The translations under genes and the position numbers were made by a program. Shown piece after piece: positions 17,856 to 25,645 of a stretch of 64,000 nucleotides of DNA. Within the stretch, counting starts at the first letter, position 1. Each line of letters opens with the position of its first letter. Location: NCBI RefSeq assembly GCF_017876165.1, contig NZ_JAGINQ010000014.1, positions 124,001 to 188,000 of the forward strand, in the 5' to 3' direction. The stretch is from Azospirillum soli. GTDB taxonomy: Bacteria; Pseudomonadota; Alphaproteobacteria; Azospirillales; Azospirillaceae. The notes beneath the pieces are model-generated. The model was given only the letters and a program-made list of their open reading frames with translations. It had not been told where the DNA came from and searched no databases.

Positions 17856-18770
17856 TCAACGAAGACCCCGATGGTGGAGATAGGTCGCCAGAACGCGCCG
17901 CCGCACATTTCCAGCCTCCCCTTCCTCGCTGTAGAAGAAATGGCCTGTGCCTGCTCCCAGTTGCGCGTTAAGCGTGGGCACCGCAAGAAGCAATTCGCCA
18001 TAGGTCATGCCCGCATAGATCGGATCTCCGTACCTGACGAGGTCAATCACGATCAGGGAGCGAATTCGCCAGTCACCCTGTAACTCCGTCAGGAAGGAGG
18101 CTGAAATCGGACATCCGATGAGGACCAGATGATCAACCACCCCCGCGTGCTGCCGGGCGTACTTGATCGCCACCTGCGCGGCGACAAGCGAACCGTAGGA
18201 ATAGCCGATCAGGTTGAACTGCCCCCCTGACGTGCCGTAATCCTCAATCCCCATGGGCATGCCCGGCGCTTCGCCCCGCCGCAGCAGTTCCACCCCGATT
18301 GCCGCGTCGACGATGCGGCGCGGCGCATCGCCCCAGTCGGGAGCGATTTCCCAGCGGTGACGGTTCCCAAGGGCGCAATTGCCGATCCCCGTCGCCCTCA
18401 GGGCGTGGAGCATGTTGGCCAGATAGTCCCCGGCCATGCCCGCGCCGCCGAAGAAGTAGGTGCCTTGGCGGGGGACGAGATCGGCATAGGTTGAGGTCTC
18501 CAGCGCCGCCAGCCGAAATCCTCTTCGGCCCGTCGTCGCGTGCCCGCAACTGGCGGCATGCCCTTCCCGGCACACCGGCAGCCCGGCCACCCGATACCAT
18601 GCTTCGCCCTCGACCATGACCGGAGCGCCGTGTGCATCTTGGCCATGCCCTTCGACCGGATCACCTTCGACGACGATGGGTTGCCCATCGATACGGTACC
18701 ATGGCGCAGCGCCGGCACGCTGGACGCCTCCCGCGACGTCAAGGCTTCTGACGGCCAGACCGAAGCTCAT
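17856..18770 (-). CDS. PAAR-domain spike tip fused to an alpha/beta hydrolase (putative effector)
   Basis: 304 residues. The N-terminal 90 residues are PAAR-like (YRIDGQPIVVEGDPVEGHG, WYRVAGLPVCREGHAASCGH), the fold that caps the membrane-piercing spike of phages and type VI secretion. From about residue 95 an alpha/beta-hydrolase follows: TYFFGGAGMAGDYLANMLHAL (oxyanion region), the nucleophile elbow GYSYGSLVAAQ, LVLIGCP and a late GTGHFF that can supply the catalytic His. The catalytic Asp is not certain. Its start overlaps the gp45 stop as ATGA, so it is translated with the spike. The role inferred is delivery of a lipase or esterase on the spike tip. No signal peptide and no recognisable immunity gene beside it. 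Confidence 0.8.
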   Translation of the reverse strand: MSFGLAVRSLDVAGGVQRAGAAPWYRIDGQPIVVEGDPVEGHGQDAHGAPVMVEGEAWYRVAGLPVCREGHAASCGHATTGRRGFRLAALETSTYADLVPRQGTYFFGGAGMAGDYLANMLHALRATGIGNCALGNRHRWEIAPDWGDAPRRIVDAAIGVELLRRGEAPGMPMGIEDYGTSGGQFNLIGYSYGSLVAAQVAIKYARQHAGVVDHLVLIGCPISASFLTELQGDWRIRSLIVIDLVRYGDPIYAGMTYGELLLAVPTLNAQLGAGTGHFFYSEEGEAGNVRRRVLATYLHHRGLR

Positions 18771-19261
18771 CGCTTTACAGCCTCGTAGTCGCCGGTCTGC
18801 ACCACGTGGCTGGCGCTGACCTCGATAATCCTGCCGCCGGCCTGAAGCCGGATGTCGTTCTCGGCGACGACATGCAGGTCACGGCACGCAATCTCCACGA
18901 CGCGGCCCCGCCGCATCACCACCCGATGCCCACCGCCCTGATCTTCATCGGTGAAGATCGCGACCTCGCCCGGCTGCAACGAAGCTATTCGGTAGCGCCG
19001 GTCCGCGACCACAAGCGCGATGCCATGACTGCGGTCGCCGCCGAGAAAGCCGACAGCGGCTTCCGCGCCCGGATGCGGATGCGACGTAAAGCCATAAGGC
19101 TCGAAATGTTCGACCCCGTCCTTGGTTTCCCCGGCCAGCAGGTTAACCTGAACCACCTGCATCCTGCCGGCCTCGACCGCGGTGACGATCGCGCGGGACA
19201 GCATCATCTGGATACAGCGCTTCAGCGGCGCGACCAGCCTTCCGAAATCACCGGCGTCCAT
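18767..19261 (-). CDS. Baseplate spike protein, Mu gp45 family
   Basis: 164 residues, the Mu gp45/P2 V-like trimeric spike. Visible: LVAPLKRCIQMMLSRAIVTAV, an OB-fold region QVVQVNLLAGETKDGVEHFEPYGF, FLGGDRSHGIALVVADRRYR, and a beta-helical tail with repeated short strands (VVEIACRDLHVVAENDIRLQ). It starts with the TGATG overlap to the gpP stop and ends with the ATGA overlap to the PAAR-hydrolase, which presumably sits on its tip. Confidence 0.92.
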   Translation of the reverse strand: MDAGDFGRLVAPLKRCIQMMLSRAIVTAVEAGRMQVVQVNLLAGETKDGVEHFEPYGFTSHPHPGAEAAVGFLGGDRSHGIALVVADRRYRIASLQPGEVAIFTDEDQGGGHRVVMRRGRVVEIACRDLHVVAENDIRLQAGGRIIEVSASHVVQTGDYEAVKR

Positions 19262-20331
19262 CAGTTGACCTCCACCTTGGGCGTACCGAGGGTTTCCTCC
19301 GCCCTGTTCTTGCCCTTGGGTTTGCTGAGCCTCAGATCGTACGCCTCTCTGGGAGCCACCGTCAGAGTGGCGATGGTGCCGAGGTCCGACAGGCCGTAGG
19401 TCACCTCGGTGATGAGGAAGTCATCATCGAAGCCGATGATCGGGTCCTTCACGCGCACCAGCTGGTTCGGCACCCAGAGCTTTCCGTCCGCCTGCCGCCA
19501 GCCCTGCACGGTGTAGACGGCCTGACGGCTCCTGCCGTATCGGAACGCCTGCTCCCAATTCACCCGTTCGCGGGCGGCGTTGTGGTCCGGCTGTCCGTCC
19601 ATGACGATGACGAGAGGACGGAGCCGCTTGACGGTCAGGTCGATGTGAGTCTCCTCGACCCGCGACCAGTCGCCTCCGCCGGGCCGTTGCCCCTTGACGG
19701 TGTACTTGGAATACAGCTGCGCTGCGTCGAGTGCAGCCTTGCCGGTCAGAATGTTTCGGCCGACCACAAGATCGGTCGAGGCCGTCTCCGAACCGGCCCG
19801 CGTCAGGACCAGTCGTCCCTCCGCGTCATCGGTGGACAGCAACGAGCGCAGCCGGAGCAGGCGGTCGATGCTCTCGAACACCGTCTCGCCCTGCTGCAGC
19901 TGGTGATCGGGTATCAAATCCTCGATCTTGGCCTTATCGTCCACATCGATTTTGAAGGGCTTGACGAGGGCCTCCACGATCCCCTTGATCGTGCGATCCT
20001 TCCACTGCCCGGGCTCTTGGTCGGCCGAACAGTCCACCAGATCGCCGGTCTTGCTCCGTCCCTTCACGGCAACGGTCACCGCGTCCTTGTCGTAGATGAT
20101 CGGCGTGCTGTCCACATACCCGGTCAGCACCAGATCCGTCCCGATGTAGACCTTGCACTCATCACCGGGGGCGACGCGGCGCACCTCGTCCGAACCGGGC
20201 CAGCGGTGGGTGACGGAGAGCTTGAAATCACGGGCTTGCCGATCGATGCCGGCGGTGATGCTGACGGATTTCCATCCGCTGTAGTCGGCACCGCCGACAA
20301 CCAGATGGACACGGCTATCGACGTCTTTCAT
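19261..20331 (-). CDS. Baseplate hub protein, Mu gpP (gp44) family
   Basis: 356 residues, the Mu gpP/T4 gp27-like hub. Markers are DSRVHLVVGGADYSGWKSVSIT and RQARDFKLSVTHRWPG at the N-terminus, GYVDSTPIIYDKDAVTVAVKGRSKTGDLVDCSA, IVEALVKPFKIDV, and the C-terminal IGFDDDFLITEVTYGLSDLGT. The hub connects tube and spike. It overlaps gpN by 4 bp (ATGA) and gp45 by 1 bp. Confidence 0.9.
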   Translation of the reverse strand: MKDVDSRVHLVVGGADYSGWKSVSITAGIDRQARDFKLSVTHRWPGSDEVRRVAPGDECKVYIGTDLVLTGYVDSTPIIYDKDAVTVAVKGRSKTGDLVDCSADQEPGQWKDRTIKGIVEALVKPFKIDVDDKAKIEDLIPDHQLQQGETVFESIDRLLRLRSLLSTDDAEGRLVLTRAGSETASTDLVVGRNILTGKAALDAAQLYSKYTVKGQRPGGGDWSRVEETHIDLTVKRLRPLVIVMDGQPDHNAARERVNWEQAFRYGRSRQAVYTVQGWRQADGKLWVPNQLVRVKDPIIGFDDDFLITEVTYGLSDLGTIATLTVAPREAYDLRLSKPKGKNRAEETLGTPKVEVN

Positions 20332-21650
20332 GACAGCACCGTAAGTGGGCGAACCGGAACGAAGCCGGGGTGCCGGACCCGGTTTCGCGTGACGATTTCC
20401 CCGGCTCGCCCGGCGTCCTCGTAAAGGTCGTAGGCGAGAACGACGGCGGGCTGGACGGTCTTGGGGGTGACGGTGGAAAGCCGCGCGGCCCCGGCCGCCC
20501 GCGCAGTGATGCCGTTGACCACCGCCGCGCGCAGGTCGGTCAGCGCCCGGAACAGCGGATCGGGGACATCCGGCCGCGCCGCTTCGGCGTCGATCAGTTC
20601 GGCCAGTTCATCGCGAGCCTGGATGGCGTCGTCATGCACCGGCCAGTCCTCCGCCGCGACCACGCGGGCCGCCTGAACCAGGGCGGCACGACGGAACAGG
20701 GCGGCGATGGCCTCGCGGTTGGCGGCTTGCTGCCGGCGCGACGGCGTGACCGGCCATGCCGGGGTGGTCTCGGCCGCGGGGGCGTAGGAGACGATGCGGG
20801 CCAGCGGCGCCAGGATCGGCGGGGCCGTCGTGCCGCCGGCCCCATAGCCGCGCCCGATCGGCGCCGTGACGTATCCGCCCGCCGCACCTCCGGCGGAGAG
20901 CGCCACCCCATTCACGGCGGCGATGTCCGTCGCGGAGATGCCGGCCGCCTCGGCGGCGGCCCGGCTTGCCGCGTCACTGCCGAGTGCCGCGAACAGCCCC
21001 ATGACGAGGATGGCGAAGGCCTCCGGATCGCCAAGCAGGGCACGGAGCCTTTCCAGCAGGCGCAGCAGAAGCAGCGCCCAGCCGGCGTTGTAGGGAGCGA
21101 CGGTCGGGTGCGTCCGCTCCACCACCCCCGTCAGATTCCGGCCGGCGCTGCCCAGGACGTGGTCGGGAAATCCGAAAATCCGGAAGCTGCGCGAGAAATC
21201 ACCGATCGACAGGGATTGCAGCGCATCCAGCCGAAGCCACAGGAGGGCGGGCATGTCCTTCGTCACCGACGGCAGTTCGAGGTCCTTCGCCTCGACGAAG
21301 CTCATCGAGAAGCGGCACATGCCGCCCTCGTCCTTGCTGTGGGTGACTTTGCATTCCCCCTTGGCCAACACCATCATGGGGCCGTAGTGGGGATGCACCA
21401 GACAGCCTGGCCCCGGCGCTTCGAGCGCGCCCAGCAGCAGGTCCCGGAGGGTCATGTAGCCCGGCCCGATGACGTAGCCGGTGATGGTGAACTTGCGGGC
21501 GGCCCGGCCCAAATCCTCGGCGTAGGGCTTGTCGCGCTGCGGGTACTCGTGAAGTTGAACACGCCGTCCCACGATCAGGTCGTCGCGCTCGACATAAAAG
21601 GGAACGCCACGGAAGAAGGCAGGCAGGAGATTGTCGATCCACGGGATCAT
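20328..21650 (-). CDS. Tail/DNA circularisation protein, Mu gpN family
   Basis: 440 residues. The N-terminal domain has the DNA-circularisation (gpN) pattern: LLPAFFRGVPFYVERDDLIVGRRVQLHEYPQRDKPYAEDLGR, FTITGYVIGPGY, PGCLVHPHYG and FVEAKDLELPS. In Mu this is a baseplate hub component. The rest is Ala-rich and helical. The start is one base after the tape-measure stop (TGACATG), implying coupled translation. Confidence 0.88.
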   Translation of the reverse strand: MIPWIDNLLPAFFRGVPFYVERDDLIVGRRVQLHEYPQRDKPYAEDLGRAARKFTITGYVIGPGYMTLRDLLLGALEAPGPGCLVHPHYGPMMVLAKGECKVTHSKDEGGMCRFSMSFVEAKDLELPSVTKDMPALLWLRLDALQSLSIGDFSRSFRIFGFPDHVLGSAGRNLTGVVERTHPTVAPYNAGWALLLLRLLERLRALLGDPEAFAILVMGLFAALGSDAASRAAAEAAGISATDIAAVNGVALSAGGAAGGYVTAPIGRGYGAGGTTAPPILAPLARIVSYAPAAETTPAWPVTPSRRQQAANREAIAALFRRAALVQAARVVAAEDWPVHDDAIQARDELAELIDAEAARPDVPDPLFRALTDLRAAVVNGITARAAGAARLSTVTPKTVQPAVVLAYDLYEDAGRAGEIVTRNRVRHPGFVPVRPLTVLS

Positions 21651-21651
21651 G

Positions 21652-23076
21652 TCAGGTCCCCATCGCGAGCGAGCGGTATCCGACGTGGACCTTGCTCTCC
21701 ACGTCCGGTTGGTTGGTCTTGAGGGGCTCCACGCACAGACCCGGCGGCGCGCCCTCGAATGAGACCGTCATTTCGCCGGTCAGCGTCACGGCACGGTCGC
21801 CCGCCGCCAGAACGGGACTAACGGCGGGCGCGGCCGGCATGCCGGCCGCGTGAGGGCGCCCAGGCGCACCCGGCGTACTCTCCCCCCCCGATGCCCCCGC
21901 GGCTTCCAACGCTCCGCCGAGGCGGGCAGCCACCGCCAGGGCTTGCGTGTCGTGCCCCCAAGCCGGCAAGGTCAGGGCGACGTTACGCAGCATGCCGGCC
22001 ACCGCCCCACCCGGCTCAAGGCCGGGGAACCCGTGAAGGCGATCGCTCCGGCGATCGCGGGCGTCCCCTGTGGGAAGGCCGGACGGGCGCTCCGTCAGTC
22101 GGTCGGAGACCGCCTTGACGGCTTTCCATCGGGTGCCGAGCCAAGAGGAAGGCATTCCCGCAGTGTCGTAAATCCGTCCCCCGGCCCAACCCGTTTTCAG
22201 GCCACCGGCGCGGTCCGATCGGTGCGAAGCAAGGGTGAACCGGACCGGTCCCGAATTCCGCCAAGCAACAGCCTCTGTATGCTCGACGCTTCCGCCCAAG
22301 GACCCCGGCGAAATGAAGGGCATCGGGCTGGTCACCCGATCCCCCTTGATCATCGGAACCGCTTTCGAACCGTTGAACAGCTTGATGGTCTTGCGGTCCG
22401 CCACTCCGTTCAGCACCGCCCGGCCGCCCTGCGGGCGGACGACTTCCTTTGAACCGGCAGGCAGCCGGTGCTGGCCGAGCGTCCCAATGATCGCGGGCAC
22501 CGTCATCGCGGTCGCGGGGTTCACCGTCGGCATCGCTTGGGTAAGCGCCATGGCGCTGCCGCCGAGGCTCCCGAATGACTCGGCCTTGTTTTCCCTACCT
22601 CCCAAAACGCGCCCGAGGAGCGGCACAACGGCCCCAGCCTCTTCGTTCGTGATGCCACCAAGTTTCGTGACACCGAGTTTCGGAACGCCGGGCGGGCGAC
22701 CGCCCTCCGGACGCGCTCTGACGGGGGACGTCATTTTCGGCGCATTCCCGGTGGAGGTGGCCGGCTTGGCCGCCACAACCGAAGCCGCCGCCGTGCCGGT
22801 GCCCGGAAGGTGTCTCAATCGGCCGAGTGTCTCGTCCCCCAGCCGCGCGAAAGCCATGGGAATGGAGAGCTCCTCGCCCTTCCCAGCAATCGCAGTCCCC
22901 GTCTCGGCACCGGCCGCCGGTATCATCGCGTGCTGAGCGCCAAGGGAAAAAGCCGGTTCGATGCCGACCTCGCCGACCAGTTTACCCATCCGGCCGAGGG
23001 CGCGGCTGATCGCCTTCATCGGTCCGGTGACCTTGTCCACCACCGAAATGATGGGCTTGAGGTTGAATGCGGTCAT
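21652..23076 (-). CDS. Short phage tail tape measure protein
   Basis: 474 residues. The N-terminus FNLKPIISVVDKVTGPMKAISRALGRMGKLVG is the conserved start of Mu/P2-type tape measures. The C-terminus (GEMTVSFEGAPPGLCVEPL, then a VGYRSLA block) is their typical end. The middle lacks the long helical and transmembrane stretch usually present; it is Gly/Pro-rich and low in charge pattern. Tape length sets tail length, so the tail would be short, or the gene has lost or replaced its centre. The start ATG has GAGG six bases upstream; a GTG two codons earlier is possible. Confidence 0.75.
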   Translation of the reverse strand: MTAFNLKPIISVVDKVTGPMKAISRALGRMGKLVGEVGIEPAFSLGAQHAMIPAAGAETGTAIAGKGEELSIPMAFARLGDETLGRLRHLPGTGTAAASVVAAKPATSTGNAPKMTSPVRARPEGGRPPGVPKLGVTKLGGITNEEAGAVVPLLGRVLGGRENKAESFGSLGGSAMALTQAMPTVNPATAMTVPAIIGTLGQHRLPAGSKEVVRPQGGRAVLNGVADRKTIKLFNGSKAVPMIKGDRVTSPMPFISPGSLGGSVEHTEAVAWRNSGPVRFTLASHRSDRAGGLKTGWAGGRIYDTAGMPSSWLGTRWKAVKAVSDRLTERPSGLPTGDARDRRSDRLHGFPGLEPGGAVAGMLRNVALTLPAWGHDTQALAVAARLGGALEAAGASGGESTPGAPGRPHAAGMPAAPAVSPVLAAGDRAVTLTGEMTVSFEGAPPGLCVEPLKTNQPDVESKVHVGYRSLAMGT

Positions 23077-23106
23077 CGTCACCCTCGCGGAAAGAAAGGC
23101 GGCACA

Positions 23107-23134
23107 AGAAAAAGGGCGGCCTGTTCAGCCGCCC
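23107..23134 (-). terminator. Intrinsic terminator overlapping the stop of the chaperone extension
   Basis: Minus strand GGGCGGC-TGAACAG-GCCGCCC followed by TTTTTCTT. The TGA of the frameshifted chaperone reading frame lies in the loop. It is 31 bp ahead of the tape-measure start and would reduce transcription into the baseplate genes relative to sheath and tube, which are needed in far higher copy number. Confidence 0.7.
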
Positions 23135-23585
23135 TGCGCCCGCTTCAGCTCTTCGCCGATGCGCGCGGTCTGCGCCTCGAAGAGCAGCAGGTCCGAGATG
23201 GTCAGGCGACGCATTTCGGACGGCGGCATCTTCCAAGCCCACGCCACGTCGAAGAAACGTTCGATCAGTCCTCGCCGTCCGGGACCGGGGTCGCATCCCC
23301 CTCCCCGAAAAAAGGGAGGATCGCCATCATGCAGGCGTTGAAGTCGGACGCCGACATGGACTTGACCGACGACGGCGGGATGTTGCCCAGGCGCGCGATG
23401 TACTTGGCGATGACACCGGCCAGGGGGGTGAAGGTGCCCTGCCCGTCGCCGGACATCTGCAACGGATAGCCGCAGACGATGATGTCGTCGCCATCGGGCT
23501 CGCGGAAGACCAGCGTCCTCACCTCGTCGCCGTGCGCCTTGATGGGCCTTTTCAGCGTGACCTCGTTCCGGACGGCTTCGACCAT
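23125..23585 (-). CDS. Tail assembly chaperone, -1 frameshifted long form (P2 E/E-prime type)
   Basis: If ribosomes slip -1 on TTTTTTC, the short chaperone is extended for about 50 codons in the overlapping frame, to the TGA at 23127-23125 and about 153 residues in all. The extension reads LIERFFDVAWAWKMPPSEMRRL then SDLLLFEAQTARIGEELKRAQ. It is open without a stop from the slip site and has the Trp/Pro-rich look of phage G-T and E-prime extensions. In lambda, P2 and many tailed phages the two forms, made in fixed ratio, coat the tape measure during tube assembly. The extension has no plausible start of its own. Confidence 0.75.
23265..23585 (-). CDS. Tail assembly chaperone, short form (Mu gp41 / P2 E-like)
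   Basis: 106 residues: VRNEVTLKRPIKAHGDEVRTL, FREPDGDDIIVCGYPLQM, VIAKYIARLGNIPPSSVKSMSASDFNACMMAILPFFGEG. This is the TAC_7 pattern of P2 gpE-type chaperones, where a gpE-like core region with NIPPSSV is characteristic. The start is ATG overlapping the tube stop as TGATG. It ends at TGA shortly after the slippery sequence. Function: binds the tape measure and recruits tube subunits. Confidence 0.85.
   Translation of the reverse strand: MVEAVRNEVTLKRPIKAHGDEVRTLVFREPDGDDIIVCGYPLQMSGDGQGTFTPLAGVIAKYIARLGNIPPSSVKSMSASDFNACMMAILPFFGEGDATPVPDGED
23307..23313 (-). promoter_or_regulatory. Programmed -1 frameshift slippery heptamer TTTTTTC
   Basis: On the minus strand the zero-frame codons are CCT TTT TTC, so T TTT TTC fits the X XXY YYZ rule exactly. 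The -1 frame is open through and past the short-form stop and encodes a chaperone-like extension. The GC-rich sequence downstream could provide a stimulatory structure. Confidence 0.75.
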
Positions 23586-23947
23586 CACGTCATCTCCTCG
23601 CACTTCATGCCTTCGAAGGTGACGGCGACCTGCCCTTCGTCGGCGTCCAACTCATGCCCTGCCTTGGTCCAGGCGTTGCGCAGGACGTAGGTCTTGCCGT
23701 TGGCCAGCTCGGCAGTAATGGTGGCGTCGGTGATGGAGCGCAGCACCTCCAGCGACAGGCCGCCGGTGTCTGTGATGTTCGCCGTGATGGACGGCACGCG
23801 CGGCTTCTCCTTGTAGCCGTGCACGCCGTCGAGACCGGCCACGCCCTCGCGCTGGACGTCGTCGGGCGAGACCTTCAGGCCGCCCCGCAGGGCGTACTGG
23901 TTGCCGTCCACCTTGAGGTAGCAGACGCCCGCGATGGTTCGTTCCAT
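23585..23947 (-). CDS. Phage tail tube protein (Mu gpM family)
   Basis: 120 residues. It starts MERTIAGVCYLKVDGNQYALRGGLKVSPDDVQREGVAGLDGVHGY, the hallmark of the gpM tube family, and ends VTFEGMKCEEMT. Hexameric rings of this protein stack to form the inner tube. It lies 15 bp after the sheath gene and overlaps the chaperone start by one base. Confidence 0.93.
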   Translation of the reverse strand: MERTIAGVCYLKVDGNQYALRGGLKVSPDDVQREGVAGLDGVHGYKEKPRVPSITANITDTGGLSLEVLRSITDATITAELANGKTYVLRNAWTKAGHELDADEGQVAVTFEGMKCEEMT

Positions 23948-23962
23948 GGATTCAGGCCCTCC

Positions 23963-25453
23963 TTAGGCCGAGTACTGGAGGCGGAACTGCGCCAGCACCG
24001 CGAAGACGCGGAGCTGGTTCACGAGGTCCGGCGGGTACAGGACGTTGATGCGGTTGGGGTCGGTCGGGTCGCGCTCGACCACCAGCGCGGCCTTGAAGGC
24101 CGGCATGTTCTCCACCAGACCCAACTGCTCCATCGCCGAATACTCGGCGATCAGCTCCGCCTTGATGATCTTCGGCGTGACGATGGCCTGCCCATCGCCG
24201 AACCGCGTGCCGTCGCTCGCCAGCTTGTGCCGGGGGAACTTGGTCGTGATGGCGTTGCGCATGCGCCGCAGGATGGTGGCGAGCGTGAAAAGCGTCTCCA
24301 CGTCCAGGTAGGACGGGTCCAGCTGGCCGAAGGCGTTGGTCTGGTAGGTCGTGATGGCCCGTTCGATGCGCACGATGCCGTCGGTGCCCGTCATGTGCGT
24401 GGCGATGCCGTCGAACAGCAGGATCTGCCGCTCCGCCAGGGTGAAGCGGCTGGACATCGGGGCGGCCAGAACACCCACCAGCGGCAGCGTCTGGAGCGGT
24501 CGGGCCGGGTCGATGCGCAAGCTCTTGGCCGCCTGTGCGGCGAGCGCGGCGGCCCACTCCCACGGCGGCGTCGGGCTGTCGCTGTAGCCCAGCACCGTGG
24601 CGTGCGGGTCGTTGCGCCCGTTGCCGAAGGTGGACAGGGCCGACACCGTGCCGCGCTTGGCGCCGAAGACGTGGCCGTAGATCTGCTTCGACCACGCCCA
24701 GCGGCCGGTCTGGCCGTCCATCGCCTGCTTGAGCGCGTCCAGCGACGCCGTGTCCGTGTAGGGCGTGGCGATGAAGTCGAACGGCTCGTCACCCAGCGCG
24801 GCCAGCCCGGCAGCCAGCGACGGATTGGCCGTGCCGCCGGCCATGGCGACGAACGTGACACCGACGCCGGTCGGCAGAGCCTCGCCACCGGCGGTCCCCC
24901 GGTAGTTCAGTCGCACGTCGATGTCGTTGCCGGCCGCCCCCTTGTTCTTGGCGGTCAGGGTCACCGTGGCGCTCACTGCGGCGGCGGTGACGGGCAGGTC
25001 CGCCGAGGCGTTGATGGTGGCGGCCAGAGCGGTGGCGGCCGTCGCGGCGGCGGCACCCGACGCCACGCCCTGCCGGACCAGCTGACCGGCAATGTAGAGG
25101 GACAGCGTGCCGGCGGCGGTGGCGGTACCGGTCAGCGTAATGGTGCCGGTGGCGGCCACCGCCGCACCGTCATCGGCCAGCGGCAGACACCACAGCCCGC
25201 CGAAGTCATCGTTGGCGCGATAGGCCGCGACCATGCGCGCCAGCAGGGAGCCGGCCCCGAACAGGCCGCGCGCCTGATCGACACCCGACACCAGGACGGG
25301 GATGCCGGCGGCGGCGGTGCCGGCGGGCAGCATCTGACCGATCAGAAGCGCCCGCTGATCCTGCACGAAATAGCCGGCCTGGCTGGAATCCACCTCGGCA
25401 TAGAACAGCGGCACCCGGATGTTGGCCGGGATGTTGGAAAAGCTGACGGCCAT
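23963..25453 (-). CDS. Phage contractile tail sheath protein (Mu gpL family)
   Basis: 496 residues, close to Mu gpL in length. It begins VSFSNIPANIRVPLFYAEVDSSQA and contains the gpL signatures ALLIGQMLPAGTA, LFGAGSLLARMVAAYRAND, FDFIATPYTDTASLDALK, GRWAWSKQIYGHVFGAKRG, VRIERAITTYQTNAFGQLDPSYLDVETLFT and a C-terminal RVFAVLAQFRLQY. An Ala/Thr-rich inserted domain (about 100-190) is the variable outer domain. Presence of a full sheath makes the tail contractile. Confidence 0.95.
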   Translation of the reverse strand: MAVSFSNIPANIRVPLFYAEVDSSQAGYFVQDQRALLIGQMLPAGTAAAGIPVLVSGVDQARGLFGAGSLLARMVAAYRANDDFGGLWCLPLADDGAAVAATGTITLTGTATAAGTLSLYIAGQLVRQGVASGAAAATAATALAATINASADLPVTAAAVSATVTLTAKNKGAAGNDIDVRLNYRGTAGGEALPTGVGVTFVAMAGGTANPSLAAGLAALGDEPFDFIATPYTDTASLDALKQAMDGQTGRWAWSKQIYGHVFGAKRGTVSALSTFGNGRNDPHATVLGYSDSPTPPWEWAAALAAQAAKSLRIDPARPLQTLPLVGVLAAPMSSRFTLAERQILLFDGIATHMTGTDGIVRIERAITTYQTNAFGQLDPSYLDVETLFTLATILRRMRNAITTKFPRHKLASDGTRFGDGQAIVTPKIIKAELIAEYSAMEQLGLVENMPAFKAALVVERDPTDPNRINVLYPPDLVNQLRVFAVLAQFRLQYSA

Positions 25454-25456
25454 GGA

Positions 25457-25636
25457 TCAGGACCCCTTCTTAGGGACGTTGGGCTTCGGCGCGGCGGGCA
25501 TCGCCTCTTCGACATCGCCGTCCTGGAGACGGCGCATCCAGTACTGGTCTTGGGAAACCTCGCGCCCGACAGCAGGCAAAGGCTCTCCGGTGGCCGGGTC
25601 GCGCACGAGCAACCCGGCCTTGGGCTTCACGAACAT
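25457..25636 (-). CDS. DUF2635 small phage protein (Mu gp38 position)
   Basis: 59 residues: MFVKPKAGLLVRDPATGEPL, PAVGREVSQDQYWMRRLQDGD, then a Pro/Lys-rich tail. The FVKP, VRDP, LP..G..V and YW.RRL motifs are those of DUF2635, always encoded directly before the sheath gene in Mu-like phages. The stop is 3 bp from the sheath ATG, whose ribosome site (AAGAAGGGG) lies inside this gene. Confidence 0.88.
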   Translation of the reverse strand: MFVKPKAGLLVRDPATGEPLPAVGREVSQDQYWMRRLQDGDVEEAMPAAPKPNVPKKGS

Positions 25637-25645
25637 GTGTGCCTC

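Noticed and set aside
17804-18001. 65-codon minus-strand frame over the end of the PAAR-hydrolase as an immunity gene
   Set aside because: It is another frame of the hydrolase C-terminus, with no signal peptide, no ribosome site and no hydrophobic core.
22982-23296. 104-codon minus-strand frame between chaperone and tape measure
   Set aside because: It crosses the terminator and the tape start in the wrong frame. The real product of this stretch is the -1 extension of the chaperone.
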